Positions 38,549 through 50,411 are shown, counted from the stretch's first letter. The stretch: DNA of 64,000 nt from Georgenia muralis (GCF_003814705.1 NZ_RKRA01000001.1:2232001-2296000), one strand, 5' to 3'. The notes: generated by a model not told the origin, from the sequence alone. Translations and numbers: made by a program.

Positions 38549-39435
38549 GCCGCGGCCCGGTCGGCCGCACCACCCCCGGCCGCACCCCCGCCGGCCCGCG
38601 CTCCGCGCACGTCACCGCGGCGGTCGCGCTGGCCCTCACGCTCGTCGTGCTCATCCTCGCCGCGGCGCTCGCCCCCCTCGCGGGCGCGACCCGCGCACCG
38701 GAGGGCACGGCCTCGCCGTCGCCCACGCCGGTGGCCGTGGACGACGGCGTGCCGGCCGACGTCGTGGAGTGGTTCACCACGCAGACCGGCCCGGTCCTGG
38801 CCACGGAGGGTGCCGGCGAGCTCGACGAGCTCACCGCCGAGGAGCGCGGCCGGGTGGTCCCCGGCACCGTCCGGCCGGTGATGGGCTGGGCCCCTGGCGT
38901 GCTCGACGGCACCGACCTCGAGCCGCCCGCGCTCGCGACCCGGCAGTGGGTCGCGCCGCTCCTGCTGGGCGAGGAGCCGGTGGGTAGCCTCTTCGTCGCG
39001 GCCGACCCCGACGGCGCCGGCCCGGTCCTGGACCACATCGACGCCGCGGCCGACCTCGCCGCGGCCCTCGCGGAGCTCGACCCGGCGGCCTCGCTGGTGT
39101 ACGACGCGCCCCTCGACGCCTGGTTCGCGGTCAGCGACGCCGTCGTCCGGCCCGTGGGCGAGGCCGCCGGCGAGGTGCTCGCCGGGGCGGTCGCCCTGGA
39201 GACCTACCAGCCGTTCCTGGCCGAGCGGTACGCGGCGGGGGACGACCCCGCCCAGGACCACGCGCCGCCGGTGGAGGGCGGCGGGTGGGGACCGGTGGCC
39301 GTCGTCGCCGCGGTCCTCGTCCTCGTCCTGGCGTGGGCGGCCCTCGTCGTCTGGCTGCGCCGCCCCGACCCCGCCGCCGGCGAGCCCGCCCCGGACCCGG
39401 CCCGGCACCCCCGCGACCCGCGGGTGCGCCGGTGA
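38545..39435 (+). CDS. Unrecognised protein with N- and C-terminal membrane segments
   Basis: I do not recognise this 296-residue protein. It has a basic N-terminus, a hydrophobic segment at about 23-46 (uncleaved signal or membrane helix), a roughly 200-residue acidic middle (about 50-248) that should lie outside the membrane, a second hydrophobic segment at about 249-271, and a short basic, proline-rich cytoplasmic tail. The middle contains repeated charged/alanine stretches but no catalytic motif I can name. The GTG overlaps the tsaE stop (GTGA), so it is translated with the t6A genes. Confidence 0.7.
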   Translation: MSRGPVGRTTPGRTPAGPRSAHVTAAVALALTLVVLILAAALAPLAGATRAPEGTASPSPTPVAVDDGVPADVVEWFTTQTGPVLATEGAGELDELTAEERGRVVPGTVRPVMGWAPGVLDGTDLEPPALATRQWVAPLLLGEEPVGSLFVAADPDGAGPVLDHIDAAADLAAALAELDPAASLVYDAPLDAWFAVSDAVVRPVGEAAGEVLAGAVALETYQPFLAERYAAGDDPAQDHAPPVEGGGWGPVAVVAAVLVLVLAWAALVVWLRRPDPAAGEPAPDPARHPRDPRVRR

Positions 39436-39448
39436 CCGGCTCGCGCAC

Positions 39449-39454
39449 TACCCT
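39449..39454 (+). promoter_or_regulatory. -10 element of leaderless tsaB
   Basis: TACCCT ends 7 nt before the tsaB GTG with no ribosome binding site. It would give a second, internal transcript. The same hexamer precedes tsaD. Confidence 0.45.
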
Positions 39455-39461
39455 GGGGCCC

Positions 39462-40151
39462 GTGCGGATCCTGTGCATCGACACCTCCGGCGGGAGCGCC
39501 GTGGCGCTCGTGGACGTCCCCGAGGAGGGCGGCACGACCGTGCTGTCGGCAGCGTCGGGCGAGGACCCCCGACGCCACGCGGAGAGCCTGAGCCCGCTCG
39601 TGGCCGAGGTCCTCGGCGGCGGGACGTTCGACGCTGTCGCCGTGGGCACCGGGCCCGCCCCCTTCACCGGTCTGCGGGTCGGCCTCGTCACCGCCCAGGT
39701 TCTCGCCCGCGGCCGGGGGGTGCCCGTCCACGGCGTCTCCACCCTCGACGTCCTGGCGCGCCAGGGCCTGGACGGTCTGCCGGCCGGCGAGGAGGTCCTC
39801 GTCGTCACCGACGCGCGGCGCAAGGAGGTCTACTGGGGCCGGTACGTCGCGGACGGCCCCGACGACGTCCGGCGGCTCGCGGGGCCGGCGGTCGCCGCCC
39901 CTGCCACCCTCGACCCCGCCGGGGCCACCGTCCTGGGCCCGGGCGCCGCCCGCTACCCCGAGCTGCTCGTCGCCGCGCCCGGCACCCCCGCGAGCGTCGA
40001 CCCGGCGGTGCTCGCCCGCGTCGTGCGGGCCCGCCTCGCCCGGCGGGTCGCCGGCGCGGAGGTCGAGCTCGGGACGGAGCCGCTGTACCTCCGGCGCCCC
40101 GACGTCCACCCGGCCGGCACTCCCAAGCGGGCGACCGCCCCCGCGCCGTGA
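39462..40151 (+). CDS. tsaB: tRNA t6A biosynthesis scaffold TsaB
   Basis: Pseudo-ATPase partner of TsaD. The 229-residue protein begins MRILCIDTSGGSAVALV and has the ASKHA-fold segment VAVGTGPAPFTGLRVGL. The GTG at 39462 gives the standard start. Another in-frame GTG at 39432 overlaps the previous stop and would add 10 residues by coupling. Its end overlaps rimI (GTGA). Confidence 0.92.
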   Translation: MRILCIDTSGGSAVALVDVPEEGGTTVLSAASGEDPRRHAESLSPLVAEVLGGGTFDAVAVGTGPAPFTGLRVGLVTAQVLARGRGVPVHGVSTLDVLARQGLDGLPAGEEVLVVTDARRKEVYWGRYVADGPDDVRRLAGPAVAAPATLDPAGATVLGPGAARYPELLVAAPGTPASVDPAVLARVVRARLARRVAGAEVELGTEPLYLRRPDVHPAGTPKRATAPAP

Positions 40152-40627
40152 CCTCCCCGGCCCGCCTCCGCCCGCTCGTGAACGCCGACCTCGGCCGCGT
40201 CGTCGAGCTCGAGGAGGAGCTCTTCGGCCCCGGCGCCTGGAGCCGCGGGGTCTACCTCGACGAGCTCGCGACCCCCGGGCGGACCTACCTCGCAGCCGTG
40301 GTCGACGGGACCGTCGTCGGCTACGCCGGCCTCGCGGCCGGGGAGGAGGCGCAGGTGATGACCGTGGGCGTCGCCGCGCCCTACCGCCGTCGTGGCATCG
40401 CCCGCCAGCTCCTCGAGGCGCTCCTGTCCGCCGCCCGCGCGGCCGGCTCGCGCACCGTCGTGCTGGAGGTGCGCGCCTCGGACGCCGGCGCGCAGCGGCT
40501 GTACGAGGGAGCGGGCTTCACCCGCATCGGGCTGCGACGCGGCTACTACGCGGCCGAGGGCGAGGACGCCGTGGTCATGCGTGCCCGGCTCACGGCCTCG
40601 CCCGGCCCGGTGGGGAGCGAGCCGTGA
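40148..40627 (+). CDS. rimI: Ribosomal-protein-alanine N-acetyltransferase RimI-like
   Basis: GNAT-fold acetyltransferase of 159 residues. The acetyl-CoA loop reads VAAPYRRRGIARQLLEALL and the C-terminal part has LEVRASDAGAQRLYEGAGF with RRGYYA, a typical RimI pattern. The expected substrate is ribosomal protein S18; in this genus the target is not known. It overlaps tsaB and the sulfurtransferase by 4 bases each. Confidence 0.9.
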   Translation: MTSPARLRPLVNADLGRVVELEEELFGPGAWSRGVYLDELATPGRTYLAAVVDGTVVGYAGLAAGEEAQVMTVGVAAPYRRRGIARQLLEALLSAARAAGSRTVVLEVRASDAGAQRLYEGAGFTRIGLRRGYYAAEGEDAVVMRARLTASPGPVGSEP

Positions 40628-41493
40628 GCGGCCCGCGCGAGCAGGTCCTCGTCACCGCCGGGGAGCTGGCCGCCGAGCTCGCCGGCCCTCGGCCACCGGT
40701 CCTGCTCGACGTGCGGTGGTCCCTCGCCGAGCCGGACGGGCGGCCCGCGCACCGGGCCGGGCACCTGCCAGGGGCGGTCTTCGTCGACCTCGAGCGCGAG
40801 CTCGCCGCCCCGCCGAGCCCGACCGCCGGCCGCCACCCCCTGCCCTCGCCGGCCGACCTGCAGGCCGCCGCCCGCCGCTGGGGCCTGCGCCGCGACCGCG
40901 GCGTGGTCGCCTACGACGCCGTCGGGGCGACCTCCGCCGCCCGCGTCTGGTGGCTGCTGCGCTGGGCCGGGCTGGGCGACGTGCGCCTCCTCGACGGCGG
41001 CCTCGGCGCATGGCTCGCCGCCGGCGGGTCGCTGGAGACCGGGGAGGTCGTGCCCGACCCGGGCGACGTCGCCCTGCCGCTCGCCGCCGGCGGCCCGGCC
41101 GCGATGCCGACCACCGACGCCGACGGCGTCGCCGTCTCGGACGGGACGCTGCTCGACGCCCGTGCGGGGGAGCGCTACCGCGGCGAGCACGAGCCCGTGG
41201 ACCCCCGGGCCGGCCACATCCCCGGCGCCGTCAGCGCCCCGACGACGGCGAACCTCACCGCCGCCGGCACCTTCCTGCCCGCGACGGACCTGCGGGCCCG
41301 CTTCGAGGCCCTCGGGGCCCTCGGGGCCGGCGGCGCCACCGGCGCCGCGGTGGCCGTGTACTGCGGCTCGGGAGTGACCGCGGCCCACGAGATCGCCGCC
41401 CTGACGAGCCTCGGTGTGCCCGCGACGCTCTACCCGGGCTCGTTCTCCCAGTGGTCGTCGGACCCGGCGCGCGACGTCGTCACCGGCGCCTGA
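40624..41493 (+). CDS. Two-domain rhodanese sulfurtransferase
   Basis: Predicted thiosulfate- or mercaptopyruvate:cyanide sulfurtransferase of 289 residues. Both rhodanese domains are present (LLDVRW at about 27 and LLDARAGERYRG at about 177), with the active cysteine Cys247 in AVYCGSGVTA. The first domain has aspartate (VAYDAVGA) where a cysteine would sit, as usual for the inactive N-terminal repeat. The GTG overlaps the rimI stop. No link to the t6A genes is known. Confidence 0.85.
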   Translation: MSGPREQVLVTAGELAAELAGPRPPVLLDVRWSLAEPDGRPAHRAGHLPGAVFVDLERELAAPPSPTAGRHPLPSPADLQAAARRWGLRRDRGVVAYDAVGATSAARVWWLLRWAGLGDVRLLDGGLGAWLAAGGSLETGEVVPDPGDVALPLAAGGPAAMPTTDADGVAVSDGTLLDARAGERYRGEHEPVDPRAGHIPGAVSAPTTANLTAAGTFLPATDLRARFEALGALGAGGATGAAVAVYCGSGVTAAHEIAALTSLGVPATLYPGSFSQWSSDPARDVVTGA

Positions 41494-41648
41494 ACCCCGG
41501 CACCGGGAGTGACCAGCAGGCACACCGCCGTGCGCTGGCAACCGCCTCCTCTGTCGCTGCGCGACGATTACCCGCAAGATTGGTCCGCCAGGCGCACAGT
41601 CGTGCGCTCACGGGATGGGCGTGGTCCCGGATGTGACAGAGAACTCGC

Positions 41649-41654
41649 TACCAT
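41649..41654 (+). promoter_or_regulatory. -10 element of sdhC
   Basis: TACCAT ends 8 nt before the sdhC ATG. The only purine-rich stretch, AGGA, is 2 nt from the ATG, too close for a normal ribosome binding site, so a leaderless transcript is likely. Confidence 0.45.
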
Positions 41655-41662
41655 GCAGGACC

Positions 41663-42358
41663 ATGGTCACTGCCACTGCGCCGACGAAGCCGCGACGCGC
41701 CAACGGCACCACCGTCGCCCTGAAGTGGGCGATGGCGGTCTCGGGAATCGTCTTCGTCCTGTTCGTCCTGCTCCATATGTACGGCAACCTCAAGATGTTC
41801 TCGGGCCAGGAGGCGTTCGACTCCTACGCCGAGTCGCTGCGGGACCTGCTCTACCCGTACCTGCCGCGCATGGGCTTCCTGTGGATCCAGCGCATCGGCC
41901 TGCTCGTGGCGCTCGCGGTGCACGTCGTCGCCGCCGTGACGCTCTGGCGCCGGGCGCGCGAGGCGCGCCGGGACCGCTACGTGATGCACAAGCGCCTCGC
42001 CCAGACGTACTCGGCGCGCACGGTGCGGTGGGGCGGGCTGATCCTGCTCGCGTTCATCGTCTTCCACATCCTGCAGTTCACGACGCTGACCATCAACGTC
42101 GGCGGCACCTTCGACAGCCCGTACGAGCGGTTCGTCGCCGCCTTCGAACACTGGTGGCTCTACCTCGTCTACCTCGTCGCGATCGTCATGCTGACCATGC
42201 ACGTGCGGCACGGGGTGTGGAGCGCGCTGCAGACCCTCGGTGCGTCCAACCGCCGTCGCCAGGGCGCGATCAACGCCACCGCCTACCTCGTCGCCGCGGC
42301 GCTGCTGGTCGGGTTCATGGCCCCCCCGACCGCCGTCCTGCTCGACTTCGTCAACTGA
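41663..42358 (+). CDS. sdhC: Succinate dehydrogenase cytochrome b subunit
   Basis: Membrane anchor that passes electrons to menaquinone. The 231-residue protein has five predicted helices and histidines placed as haem ligands (for example [30 protein letters not shown]). This is the single-subunit dihaem type, so no sdhD is needed. The ATG at 41663 gives the usual [22 protein letters not shown]-like N-terminus. Confidence 0.9.
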   Translation: MVTATAPTKPRRANGTTVALKWAMAVSGIVFVLFVLLHMYGNLKMFSGQEAFDSYAESLRDLLYPYLPRMGFLWIQRIGLLVALAVHVVAAVTLWRRAREARRDRYVMHKRLAQTYSARTVRWGGLILLAFIVFHILQFTTLTINVGGTFDSPYERFVAAFEHWWLYLVYLVAIVMLTMHVRHGVWSALQTLGASNRRRQGAINATAYLVAAALLVGFMAPPTAVLLDFVN

Positions 42359-42369
42359 GGAACGAGAAG

Positions 42370-44336
<1,967 letters not shown>

Positions 44337-44340
<4 letters not shown>

Positions 44341-45080
44341 AGATCACCCTCAACGTCATGCGCCAGGCCTCCGCGGCCGCCGAGCCCCGCCTGGTCGCCT
44401 ACGAGCTCGTGGGGATCTCCGAGGACATGTCTTTCCTCGAGATGCTCGACGTCCTCAACGAGGAGCTCACCCAGCGCGGCGAGGACCCCGTGGCGTTCGA
44501 CTCCGACTGCCGCGAGGGCATCTGCGGCATGTGCGGCATCGTCATCAACGGCGTCGCCCACGGGCCCGAGCGGACCACCACGTGCCAGCTCCACATGCGC
44601 TCGTTCAAGGACGGCGACTCCATCACCCTGGAGCCGTGGCGCGCCAGCGCGTTCCCGGTGATCAAGGACCTCGTCGTGGACCGCACCGCCTTCGACCGGA
44701 TCGTCCAGGCCGGCGGCTACATCTCGGTCAACACCGGCGCGGCGCCGGACGCCCACGCGGTCCCGGTGCCCAAGGCCGCCGCCGACCGGGCCTTCGAGGC
44801 GGCCGCCTGCATCGGGTGCGGCGCCTGCGTGGCGGCCTGCCCCAACGCCTCGGCGATGCTCTTCACCGCGGCCAAGGTCACGCACCTCGGCCTGCTGCCC
44901 CAGGGCCAGCCCGAGCGGGAGGCGCGGGTGGTCAGCATGCTCCACCAGCACGACGCCGAGGGCTTCGGTGGGTGCACGAACATCGGTGAGTGCGCCGCCG
45001 TGTGCCCCAAGGAGATCCCGCTCGACGTCATCGGCACCCTCAACGCCGACCTCGGCATGGCGATGCGCGCCGGCCGCTGA
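44337..45080 (+). CDS. sdhB: Succinate dehydrogenase iron-sulfur subunit
   Basis: Carries electrons from SdhA to SdhC. The 247-residue protein has the [2Fe-2S] group [10 protein letters not shown] with a later TTTCQL, and the two cubane groups [12 protein letters not shown] and [12 protein letters not shown]. The GTG overlaps the sdhA stop (GTGA). It is the last gene of the sdh unit. Confidence 0.95.
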
Positions 45081-45242
45081 GACGCGTGCGACGACGCCCG
45101 GGGCCGTCCCGTACCGGCACCGGAGGCCTCGCCGTCTCGGTCCCTGGTCCTTCGGCGTTCCGCGGGGCACCGCCCGGCCGCCGGAGCTAGGTTGAGGGAG
45201 GGCGGGGGGTCCGCCTCGGTCCAGAGATGAGAGTTCCCGTTC

Positions 45243-46751
45243 ATGACAAGATTCCACACCGTCCGAGCCGCTGTCGGTCTGATCCTCTCCGTCGCCGTGG
45301 TCGCCGGGTGCGGGTCGTCCGGCGACGACGAACGAGCCGCCGGCAACGAGGAGGCCGCGGTCATCCACGTCGGCTCCCTCTACGAGCCGCAGAACCTCAG
45401 CAACGTCGACGGCGGCGGCCAGGGCGTGACGGAGGCGCTGAACGGTAACGTCTACGAGAGCCTGTTCAAGCTGACGGACGACGGCGAGCTCGAGAACCTC
45501 CTCGCCGAGGACTACTCGGTCAGCCCCGACGGCCTGACGTACACCGTCACGCTGCGCGAGGGTGTCGCGTTCCACTCCGGCAAGCCGGTGACGTCCGAGG
45601 ACGTGAGGAGCAGCGTCGAGCGGGTCACGGCGGAGTCCTCGCAGTCGGCGCGGAAGTCCTCGTTCGAGCCGCTGGCCTCCATCGAGACGCCGGACGAGCG
45701 GACGGTGGTCTTCACGCTCGCGACTCCGTCGATCTCCTTCCCCTACAACCTCTCCTACGTGTGGATCGTCAACACCGACGCCGGGGACCTCAAGACGGAG
45801 GAGGACGGGACCGGGCCCTACACCGTGGGCGACTGGACCCGCGGGTCCAGCCTGTCGCTGGCCCGGTGGGACGAGTACTGGGGCGAGCCGGCGGCCAACG
45901 CCGAGGTGGTCTTCCAGTACTTCACGGACGCCAGCGCCATGGGCAACGCCCTGCTGACCAACGAGGTGGACATCCTCACCTCGGTCCAGAGCCCCGACGC
46001 CCTGGCGCAGTTCGAGGGCAACCCCGACTACACGATCGCGGAGGGCACCTCGACCACCAAGGAGCTCCTCGCGTTCAACGACCAGATGGCGCCCTTCGAC
46101 GACGTCCAGGTCCGCAAGGCGGTCTACTCGGCCATCGACCGGGAGAAGCTGCTGAGCTCGATCTGGGGCGACTACGGGACGCTCATCGGCTCGATGGTCC
46201 CGCCGACCGACCCCTGGTACGAGGACCTCACGGACGTCAACCCCTACGACCCCGCGCTCGCGGAGGAGCTCCTCGCCGAGGCCGGGCTCCCGGACGGGTT
46301 CTCGTTCACGCTGGACACGCCGACCTACGACCCGCACCCGACCGTGGCCGAGTTCGTGCAGAGCGAGCTGGCCAAGGTGGGCGTGACGGTGGAGATCAAC
46401 CCGATCTCCGCCGACGAGTGGTACACCAAGGTTTTCCAGGAGCGAGACTTCGAGGCCACGCTCCAGGAGCACGTCAACGACCGCGACGTCGTCTGGTACG
46501 GCGACCCCGACTTCTACTGGGGCTACGACAACCCCCAGGTCACCGCCTGGGTCCAGGAGGCGGAGCAGGCCGCCACCCCGGAGGAGCAGACGGAGAAGCT
46601 GCGCCTGGTGAACCGACAGATCGCGGAGGACGCGGCCAGCGCCTGGCTGTACCTCCACCCGCAGATCGTGGTCTCCTCGAGCGACGTCTCCGGCTACCCG
46701 GTCAACGGCCTGAACTCGCAGTTCTTCGTCTACGACATCACCAAGGGCTGA
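45243..46751 (+). CDS. Peptide/nickel-type ABC transporter substrate-binding lipoprotein
   Basis: Extracellular solute-binding lipoprotein of 502 residues, family 5 (DppA/OppA/NikA). The signal peptide ends at lipobox VVAGC with Cys23. The family segment YESLFKLTDDGELENLLAEDYSVSPDGLTYTVTLREGVAFHSG, spread over residues 71 to 113, and KPVTSEDVRSSVER are clear. Peptide is the commonest ligand, but metals, sugars or opines are possible. It leads the five-gene importer. Confidence 0.9.
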   Translation: MTRFHTVRAAVGLILSVAVVAGCGSSGDDERAAGNEEAAVIHVGSLYEPQNLSNVDGGGQGVTEALNGNVYESLFKLTDDGELENLLAEDYSVSPDGLTYTVTLREGVAFHSGKPVTSEDVRSSVERVTAESSQSARKSSFEPLASIETPDERTVVFTLATPSISFPYNLSYVWIVNTDAGDLKTEEDGTGPYTVGDWTRGSSLSLARWDEYWGEPAANAEVVFQYFTDASAMGNALLTNEVDILTSVQSPDALAQFEGNPDYTIAEGTSTTKELLAFNDQMAPFDDVQVRKAVYSAIDREKLLSSIWGDYGTLIGSMVPPTDPWYEDLTDVNPYDPALAEELLAEAGLPDGFSFTLDTPTYDPHPTVAEFVQSELAKVGVTVEINPISADEWYTKVFQERDFEATLQEHVNDRDVVWYGDPDFYWGYDNPQVTAWVQEAEQAATPEEQTEKLRLVNRQIAEDAASAWLYLHPQIVVSSSDVSGYPVNGLNSQFFVYDITKG

Positions 46752-46770
46752 CGCGGACCGCAGCCGGGCA

Positions 46771-46802
46771 CCGGATCCCCGCCCGGCCGGGCGGGGATCC
46801 GG
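46771..46802 (+). terminator. Perfect 32-base palindrome between binding-protein and permease genes
   Basis: Sixteen-base arms (46771-46786 and 46787-46802) pair exactly, starting 20 bases after the binding-protein stop. It probably terminates part of the transcripts so the binding protein is made in excess over the permease. Confidence 0.65.
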
Positions 46803-46876
46803 CCCGGGTGAGCACCCCGCACCCCCGAGACCCGGCCGGAGGGCGCCGTCGCGCGCACGAGAGGAGGATGAACGCC

Positions 46877-47842
46877 GTGGCACGCTACGTCGCGCGACGG
46901 ACGCTGTTCCTTCTCCTGTCGCTCGCCGTCGCGATGGTGGTGATCTTCGCGCTGCTCAGGTTGCTCCCCGGGGACCCGGCGAACGCCCTGCTCTCGGTCA
47001 ACGCGACGCCCGAGCAGATCGCGGCGGCACGGGAACAGGTGGGCGCCGACGAGCCCGTTCTCGCCCAGCTCACCACCTGGGTCGGGCAGGTGCTCGCCGG
47101 TGACCTGGGCACGTCGTTCGTCAGCGGTCGCGAGGTGCTGCCGGACGTCGTCGACCGCCTCGGGGTGACCATCCCACTGACGCTGTTCGCGTTCGTCCTC
47201 GCCGCGTCGCTGGCGAGCGTGGTCGGGTTCGTCGCCGCGTACCGCGCGAACCGCTGGTACGGCGTCGTCCTGTCCGGGCTGGCGCAGCTCGGCATCGCGG
47301 TGCCGGTCTTCTGGGTGGGCATGGTGCTGGTGTGGATCCTCGCGCTCGACCTGGGCCTGTTCCCGTCCGGAGGTTACCCCCGCGCGGGGTGGGCCGAGCC
47401 CGCGGAGGCGCTGCGCTACCTGACGCTTCCGGTGGCGACCGTCGTGACCGTCATGACCGCCTCGCTCGCGCGCTACGTGCGCTCCGCCACCCAGGACGTG
47501 CTGGGCAGCGACTACCTGCGCACCGCCCGCTCCCTCGGGTCCAGCCTGCCGCACGCGTTCTGGCGGCACGGCCTGCGCAACGCATCCGTGCCGGTGATCG
47601 CGATCCTGGGCGTGGAGCTGGCCACGACCCTGCTGGGCGCCGTCGTCGTCGAGAGCGTGTTCTCCCTGCCGGGGCTGGGCAGCATGCTCGTGCGGGCCAT
47701 CGCCCAGCACGACTACCCGAGCATCCAAGGGGTCCTGCTCGTCACCACCTTCCTCGTGCTGGTGATCGGCTTCGCTGCCGACCTGCTCCAGCGCGTCGTC
47801 GACCCGCGGCTGCGCCGCAGGACCACGGGGACGGCCGCATGA
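46877..47842 (+). CDS. ABC transporter permease (DppB-like)
   Basis: First permease of the importer, 321 residues with six predicted helices. The N-terminus MARYVARRTLFLLLSLAV and LRLLPGDPANALL are typical of DppB proteins, as is the EAA-like loop DYLRTARSLGSSLPHAFWRHGLRNA that contacts the ATPase. I chose the GTG at 46877 because AGGAGG lies 9 bases before it; the ATG at 46868 directly abuts that site. Confidence 0.9.
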   Translation: MARYVARRTLFLLLSLAVAMVVIFALLRLLPGDPANALLSVNATPEQIAAAREQVGADEPVLAQLTTWVGQVLAGDLGTSFVSGREVLPDVVDRLGVTIPLTLFAFVLAASLASVVGFVAAYRANRWYGVVLSGLAQLGIAVPVFWVGMVLVWILALDLGLFPSGGYPRAGWAEPAEALRYLTLPVATVVTVMTASLARYVRSATQDVLGSDYLRTARSLGSSLPHAFWRHGLRNASVPVIAILGVELATTLLGAVVVESVFSLPGLGSMLVRAIAQHDYPSIQGVLLVTTFLVLVIGFAADLLQRVVDPRLRRRTTGTAA

Positions 47843-48711
47843 CGACGACGCCCGGTCTCGAGCCCGTCGACGTCCCGGTCGCGCCGCGCGCCCGGCGTCG
47901 CCGGCCCTCGCCGACCCTGGTGGTGGGCGTCGTGCTGCTCGCTGTCGTTGCGGCGGTGGCGGCGTTGTCCCTGGTGTGGCTGCCCTACGAGCTCTCCGAC
48001 ACCTCCGGCGGCCGGCTCGAGCCTCCCGGCCCCGACCACTGGCTGGGCACCGACACGCTCGGGCGCGACCTCCTCAGCCAGACCATGGTCGGCACCCGCA
48101 TCGCGCTGACGGTGGGGCTGGGCGCGACGGCGGTGGCCGTCGTCGCCGGGGTGGTCGTCGGCATCCTCGCCGCCCTGACCCCGCCCTGGCTCGACGACAC
48201 CGTCGCCTCGGCCCTGGACATCCTCATCGCCTTCCCGACGCTGCTGCTCGCCATGCTCATCGTGGCGGCGCAGGGCTCGAGCCTGTGGACCGTCCTGCTG
48301 GCTATCGGCGTCGGCGCCTCGGCCGTCGTGGCACGCTTCACCCGCATCCTGAGCCGGCGCGTGCTCTCGCAGCAGTACGTCACCGCCGCCCGCACGTCCG
48401 GCACCGGGGTGCCGGGGATCGTCGTCCGGCACGTGCTGCCGAACATCTGGCCGAGCCTGGTGGTCAACGTCGCGGTGCTGTTCGGGGTGGCGGTGCTGGC
48501 AGAGGCGAGCCTGTCGTACCTCGGCCTGGGCGTGCCCCCGCCCAACGCCTCGCTCGGCCGGCTGCTGCAGGAGGCGCAGGGCACCGTGGTGACCGCCCCG
48601 TGGGCCGCCGTGGCGCCCGGACTCGTCATCGTGGCCATGGTGCTCGGCGCCAACTTCCTCGCCGACGGGCTCCGCGACCGTTTCGACCCGACCCGTGGGA
48701 GGAGCCGATGA
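47839..48711 (+). CDS. ABC transporter permease (DppC-like)
   Basis: Second permease, 290 residues. It has the family segment DHWLGTDTLGRDLLSQTMVGTRIAL, spread over residues 67-91, five or six helices, and the coupling loop QYVTAARTSGTGVPGIVVRHVLPN. The end reads ANFLADGLRDRFDPT as in DppC proteins. The ATG overlaps the dppB-like stop (ATGA). Confidence 0.9.
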   Translation: MTTTPGLEPVDVPVAPRARRRRPSPTLVVGVVLLAVVAAVAALSLVWLPYELSDTSGGRLEPPGPDHWLGTDTLGRDLLSQTMVGTRIALTVGLGATAVAVVAGVVVGILAALTPPWLDDTVASALDILIAFPTLLLAMLIVAAQGSSLWTVLLAIGVGASAVVARFTRILSRRVLSQQYVTAARTSGTGVPGIVVRHVLPNIWPSLVVNVAVLFGVAVLAEASLSYLGLGVPPPNASLGRLLQEAQGTVVTAPWAAVAPGLVIVAMVLGANFLADGLRDRFDPTRGRSR

Positions 48712-49562
48712 GCGCTCCGGCCGATCCGGGGGTGCCGGAGCTCGCCGTGGACCGGCTCACGGTCCTGGCCGACGGCGGACGCCGGCTCGTCGACGGCGTG
48801 TCCTTCACCGTGCGGAGCGGGCAGCGGCTGGGCGTGATCGGTGAGTCGGGTTCCGGCAAGTCCCTCACCGCGCTCGCCGTCGCCGGCCTCCTGGGTCCGG
48901 GGCTCAGCGCGGCGGGGTCGGTGCGCCTGGCGGGCACGGAGGTGATCGGCGCGAACGAGGCGACCCTGAACCGGGTTCGTGGCTCGGTGGTGTCCCTGGT
49001 GTTCCAGGAACCCTTGACGGCGCTCGACCCCCTGATGCGGGTGGGCCGGCAGGTTGCCGGGCCGCTGCGCCGGCACCGTGGCCTGCGCGGGGCCGAGCTG
49101 CACGAGGGGGTGCTCCGTCTCATGCGCGAGGTCGCCCTGCCCGACCCGGAGCGGCTGGTGCGGTCCTTCCCGCACGAGATGTCCGGCGGGCAGCGTCAGC
49201 GGGTCGCGATCGCGATGGCCTTGGCGTGCGAGCCGGCCGTGCTGATCGCGGACGAACCCACGACCGCCCTGGACGTGACCGTGCAGGCGGAGATCCTCGA
49301 GCTGCTCCTGCGGGTGGTGCGCGAGCACGGCACCGCGCTGGTGTTCGTCTCGCACGACATGGCCGTCATCTCGGAGGTGACCGAGCGCGTGGTCGTGATG
49401 CGCGATGGTGCCGTCGTGGAGGAGGGCGACGTCGCCGACGTCATCGCCACACCCAGGCACCCCTACACGAGACGTCTGGTCGACAGCGCCCGGGCCCTCG
49501 ACGCGGCGCTGGCCGGCCGCGCGCCCGCCGCCGGGGGGACGACGGCGGGGGCGACGCCATGA
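48708..49562 (+). CDS. ABC transporter ATP-binding protein (DppD-like)
   Basis: First ATPase, 284 residues. Walker [10 protein letters not shown]-loop in VFQEPLTALDP, signature MSGGQRQR, Walker B VLIADEPTTALD and switch histidine in VSHDM are all intact. The C-terminus has HPYTRRLV typical of this group. The ATG overlaps the DppC-like stop. Confidence 0.9.
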   Translation: MSAPADPGVPELAVDRLTVLADGGRRLVDGVSFTVRSGQRLGVIGESGSGKSLTALAVAGLLGPGLSAAGSVRLAGTEVIGANEATLNRVRGSVVSLVFQEPLTALDPLMRVGRQVAGPLRRHRGLRGAELHEGVLRLMREVALPDPERLVRSFPHEMSGGQRQRVAIAMALACEPAVLIADEPTTALDVTVQAEILELLLRVVREHGTALVFVSHDMAVISEVTERVVVMRDGAVVEEGDVADVIATPRHPYTRRLVDSARALDAALAGRAPAAGGTTAGATP

Positions 49563-50338
49563 CGCCGCTCCTCGGGCTCGAGGGCGTCTCCTACCGGTAC
49601 CGCGGTGCCACGGCGGACGCCCTCGATGGTGTGACCCTGACGGTCGAGCGCGGCGTCAGCCTGGGGATCGTGGGGGAGTCGGGCTCGGGAAAGTCCACCG
49701 CGCTGTCGCTGCTGCTCGGGCTGGTGCGCCCGACGGCGGGTCGCGTCGTCGTCGACGGCGAGGCCCTGAACCTCGCGGACCGTCGACGGCGCCGCGAGTT
49801 CCGCCGCCGGGTGCAGGTGGTCTACCAGGACCCGTACTCCTCGCTGGACCCGCGCCAGCGCGTGGACCGGATCGTGTCGGAGCCGCTGGTCTCGCTCGGG
49901 CTGAGCCGCGGACGCGTGGCGCTGCGGTCAGCGGTTGCGAAGGCCCTCGCCGACGTCGACCTCGACGGTGACGCCGCCCGCCGCTACCCGCACGAGTTCT
50001 CCGGTGGTCAACGACAGCGGATCGCCATCGCGCGGGCCCTCGTCACCGGGCCGTCGGTGCTGCTGGCCGACGAACCGGTCAGCGCGCTGGACCTGAGCAC
50101 GCGCCTGGGCGTCATCGCCCTCCTCGAACGCCTCAAGCAGGAGAAGGGCCTGACCGTGGTGATGGTCTCGCACGACGTCAGCGCCGTCGCGGCCCTGTGC
50201 GAGCGCATCGTCGTGCTCAAGGACGGCCGTCTCGTCGAGCGCGGGGCCACACGTGAGGTTCTCGACCGGCCACGCCAGCCGTACACGCAGCGGCTCCTCG
50301 CCGCCGTTCCGCGGCTGTCACCGGGACCGCTCCCGTGA
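49559..50338 (+). CDS. ABC transporter ATP-binding protein (DppF-like)
   Basis: Second ATPase, 259 residues. Walker [11 protein letters not shown]-loop [11 protein letters not shown], signature FSGGQRQR, Walker [12 protein letters not shown] and switch histidine VSHDV are intact. The ATG overlaps the previous stop. It closes the importer; the leaderless tsaD follows 85 bases later. Confidence 0.9.
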   Translation: MTPLLGLEGVSYRYRGATADALDGVTLTVERGVSLGIVGESGSGKSTALSLLLGLVRPTAGRVVVDGEALNLADRRRRREFRRRVQVVYQDPYSSLDPRQRVDRIVSEPLVSLGLSRGRVALRSAVAKALADVDLDGDAARRYPHEFSGGQRQRIAIARALVTGPSVLLADEPVSALDLSTRLGVIALLERLKQEKGLTVVMVSHDVSAVAALCERIVVLKDGRLVERGATREVLDRPRQPYTQRLLAAVPRLSPGPLP

Positions 50339-50411
50339 CCGGCCCGGCCCCAGCCTGACCGGTCACGCAGCCGACCGTCGATATGCGCCGACGGGGCCCC
50401 GCCCGGGCGAC

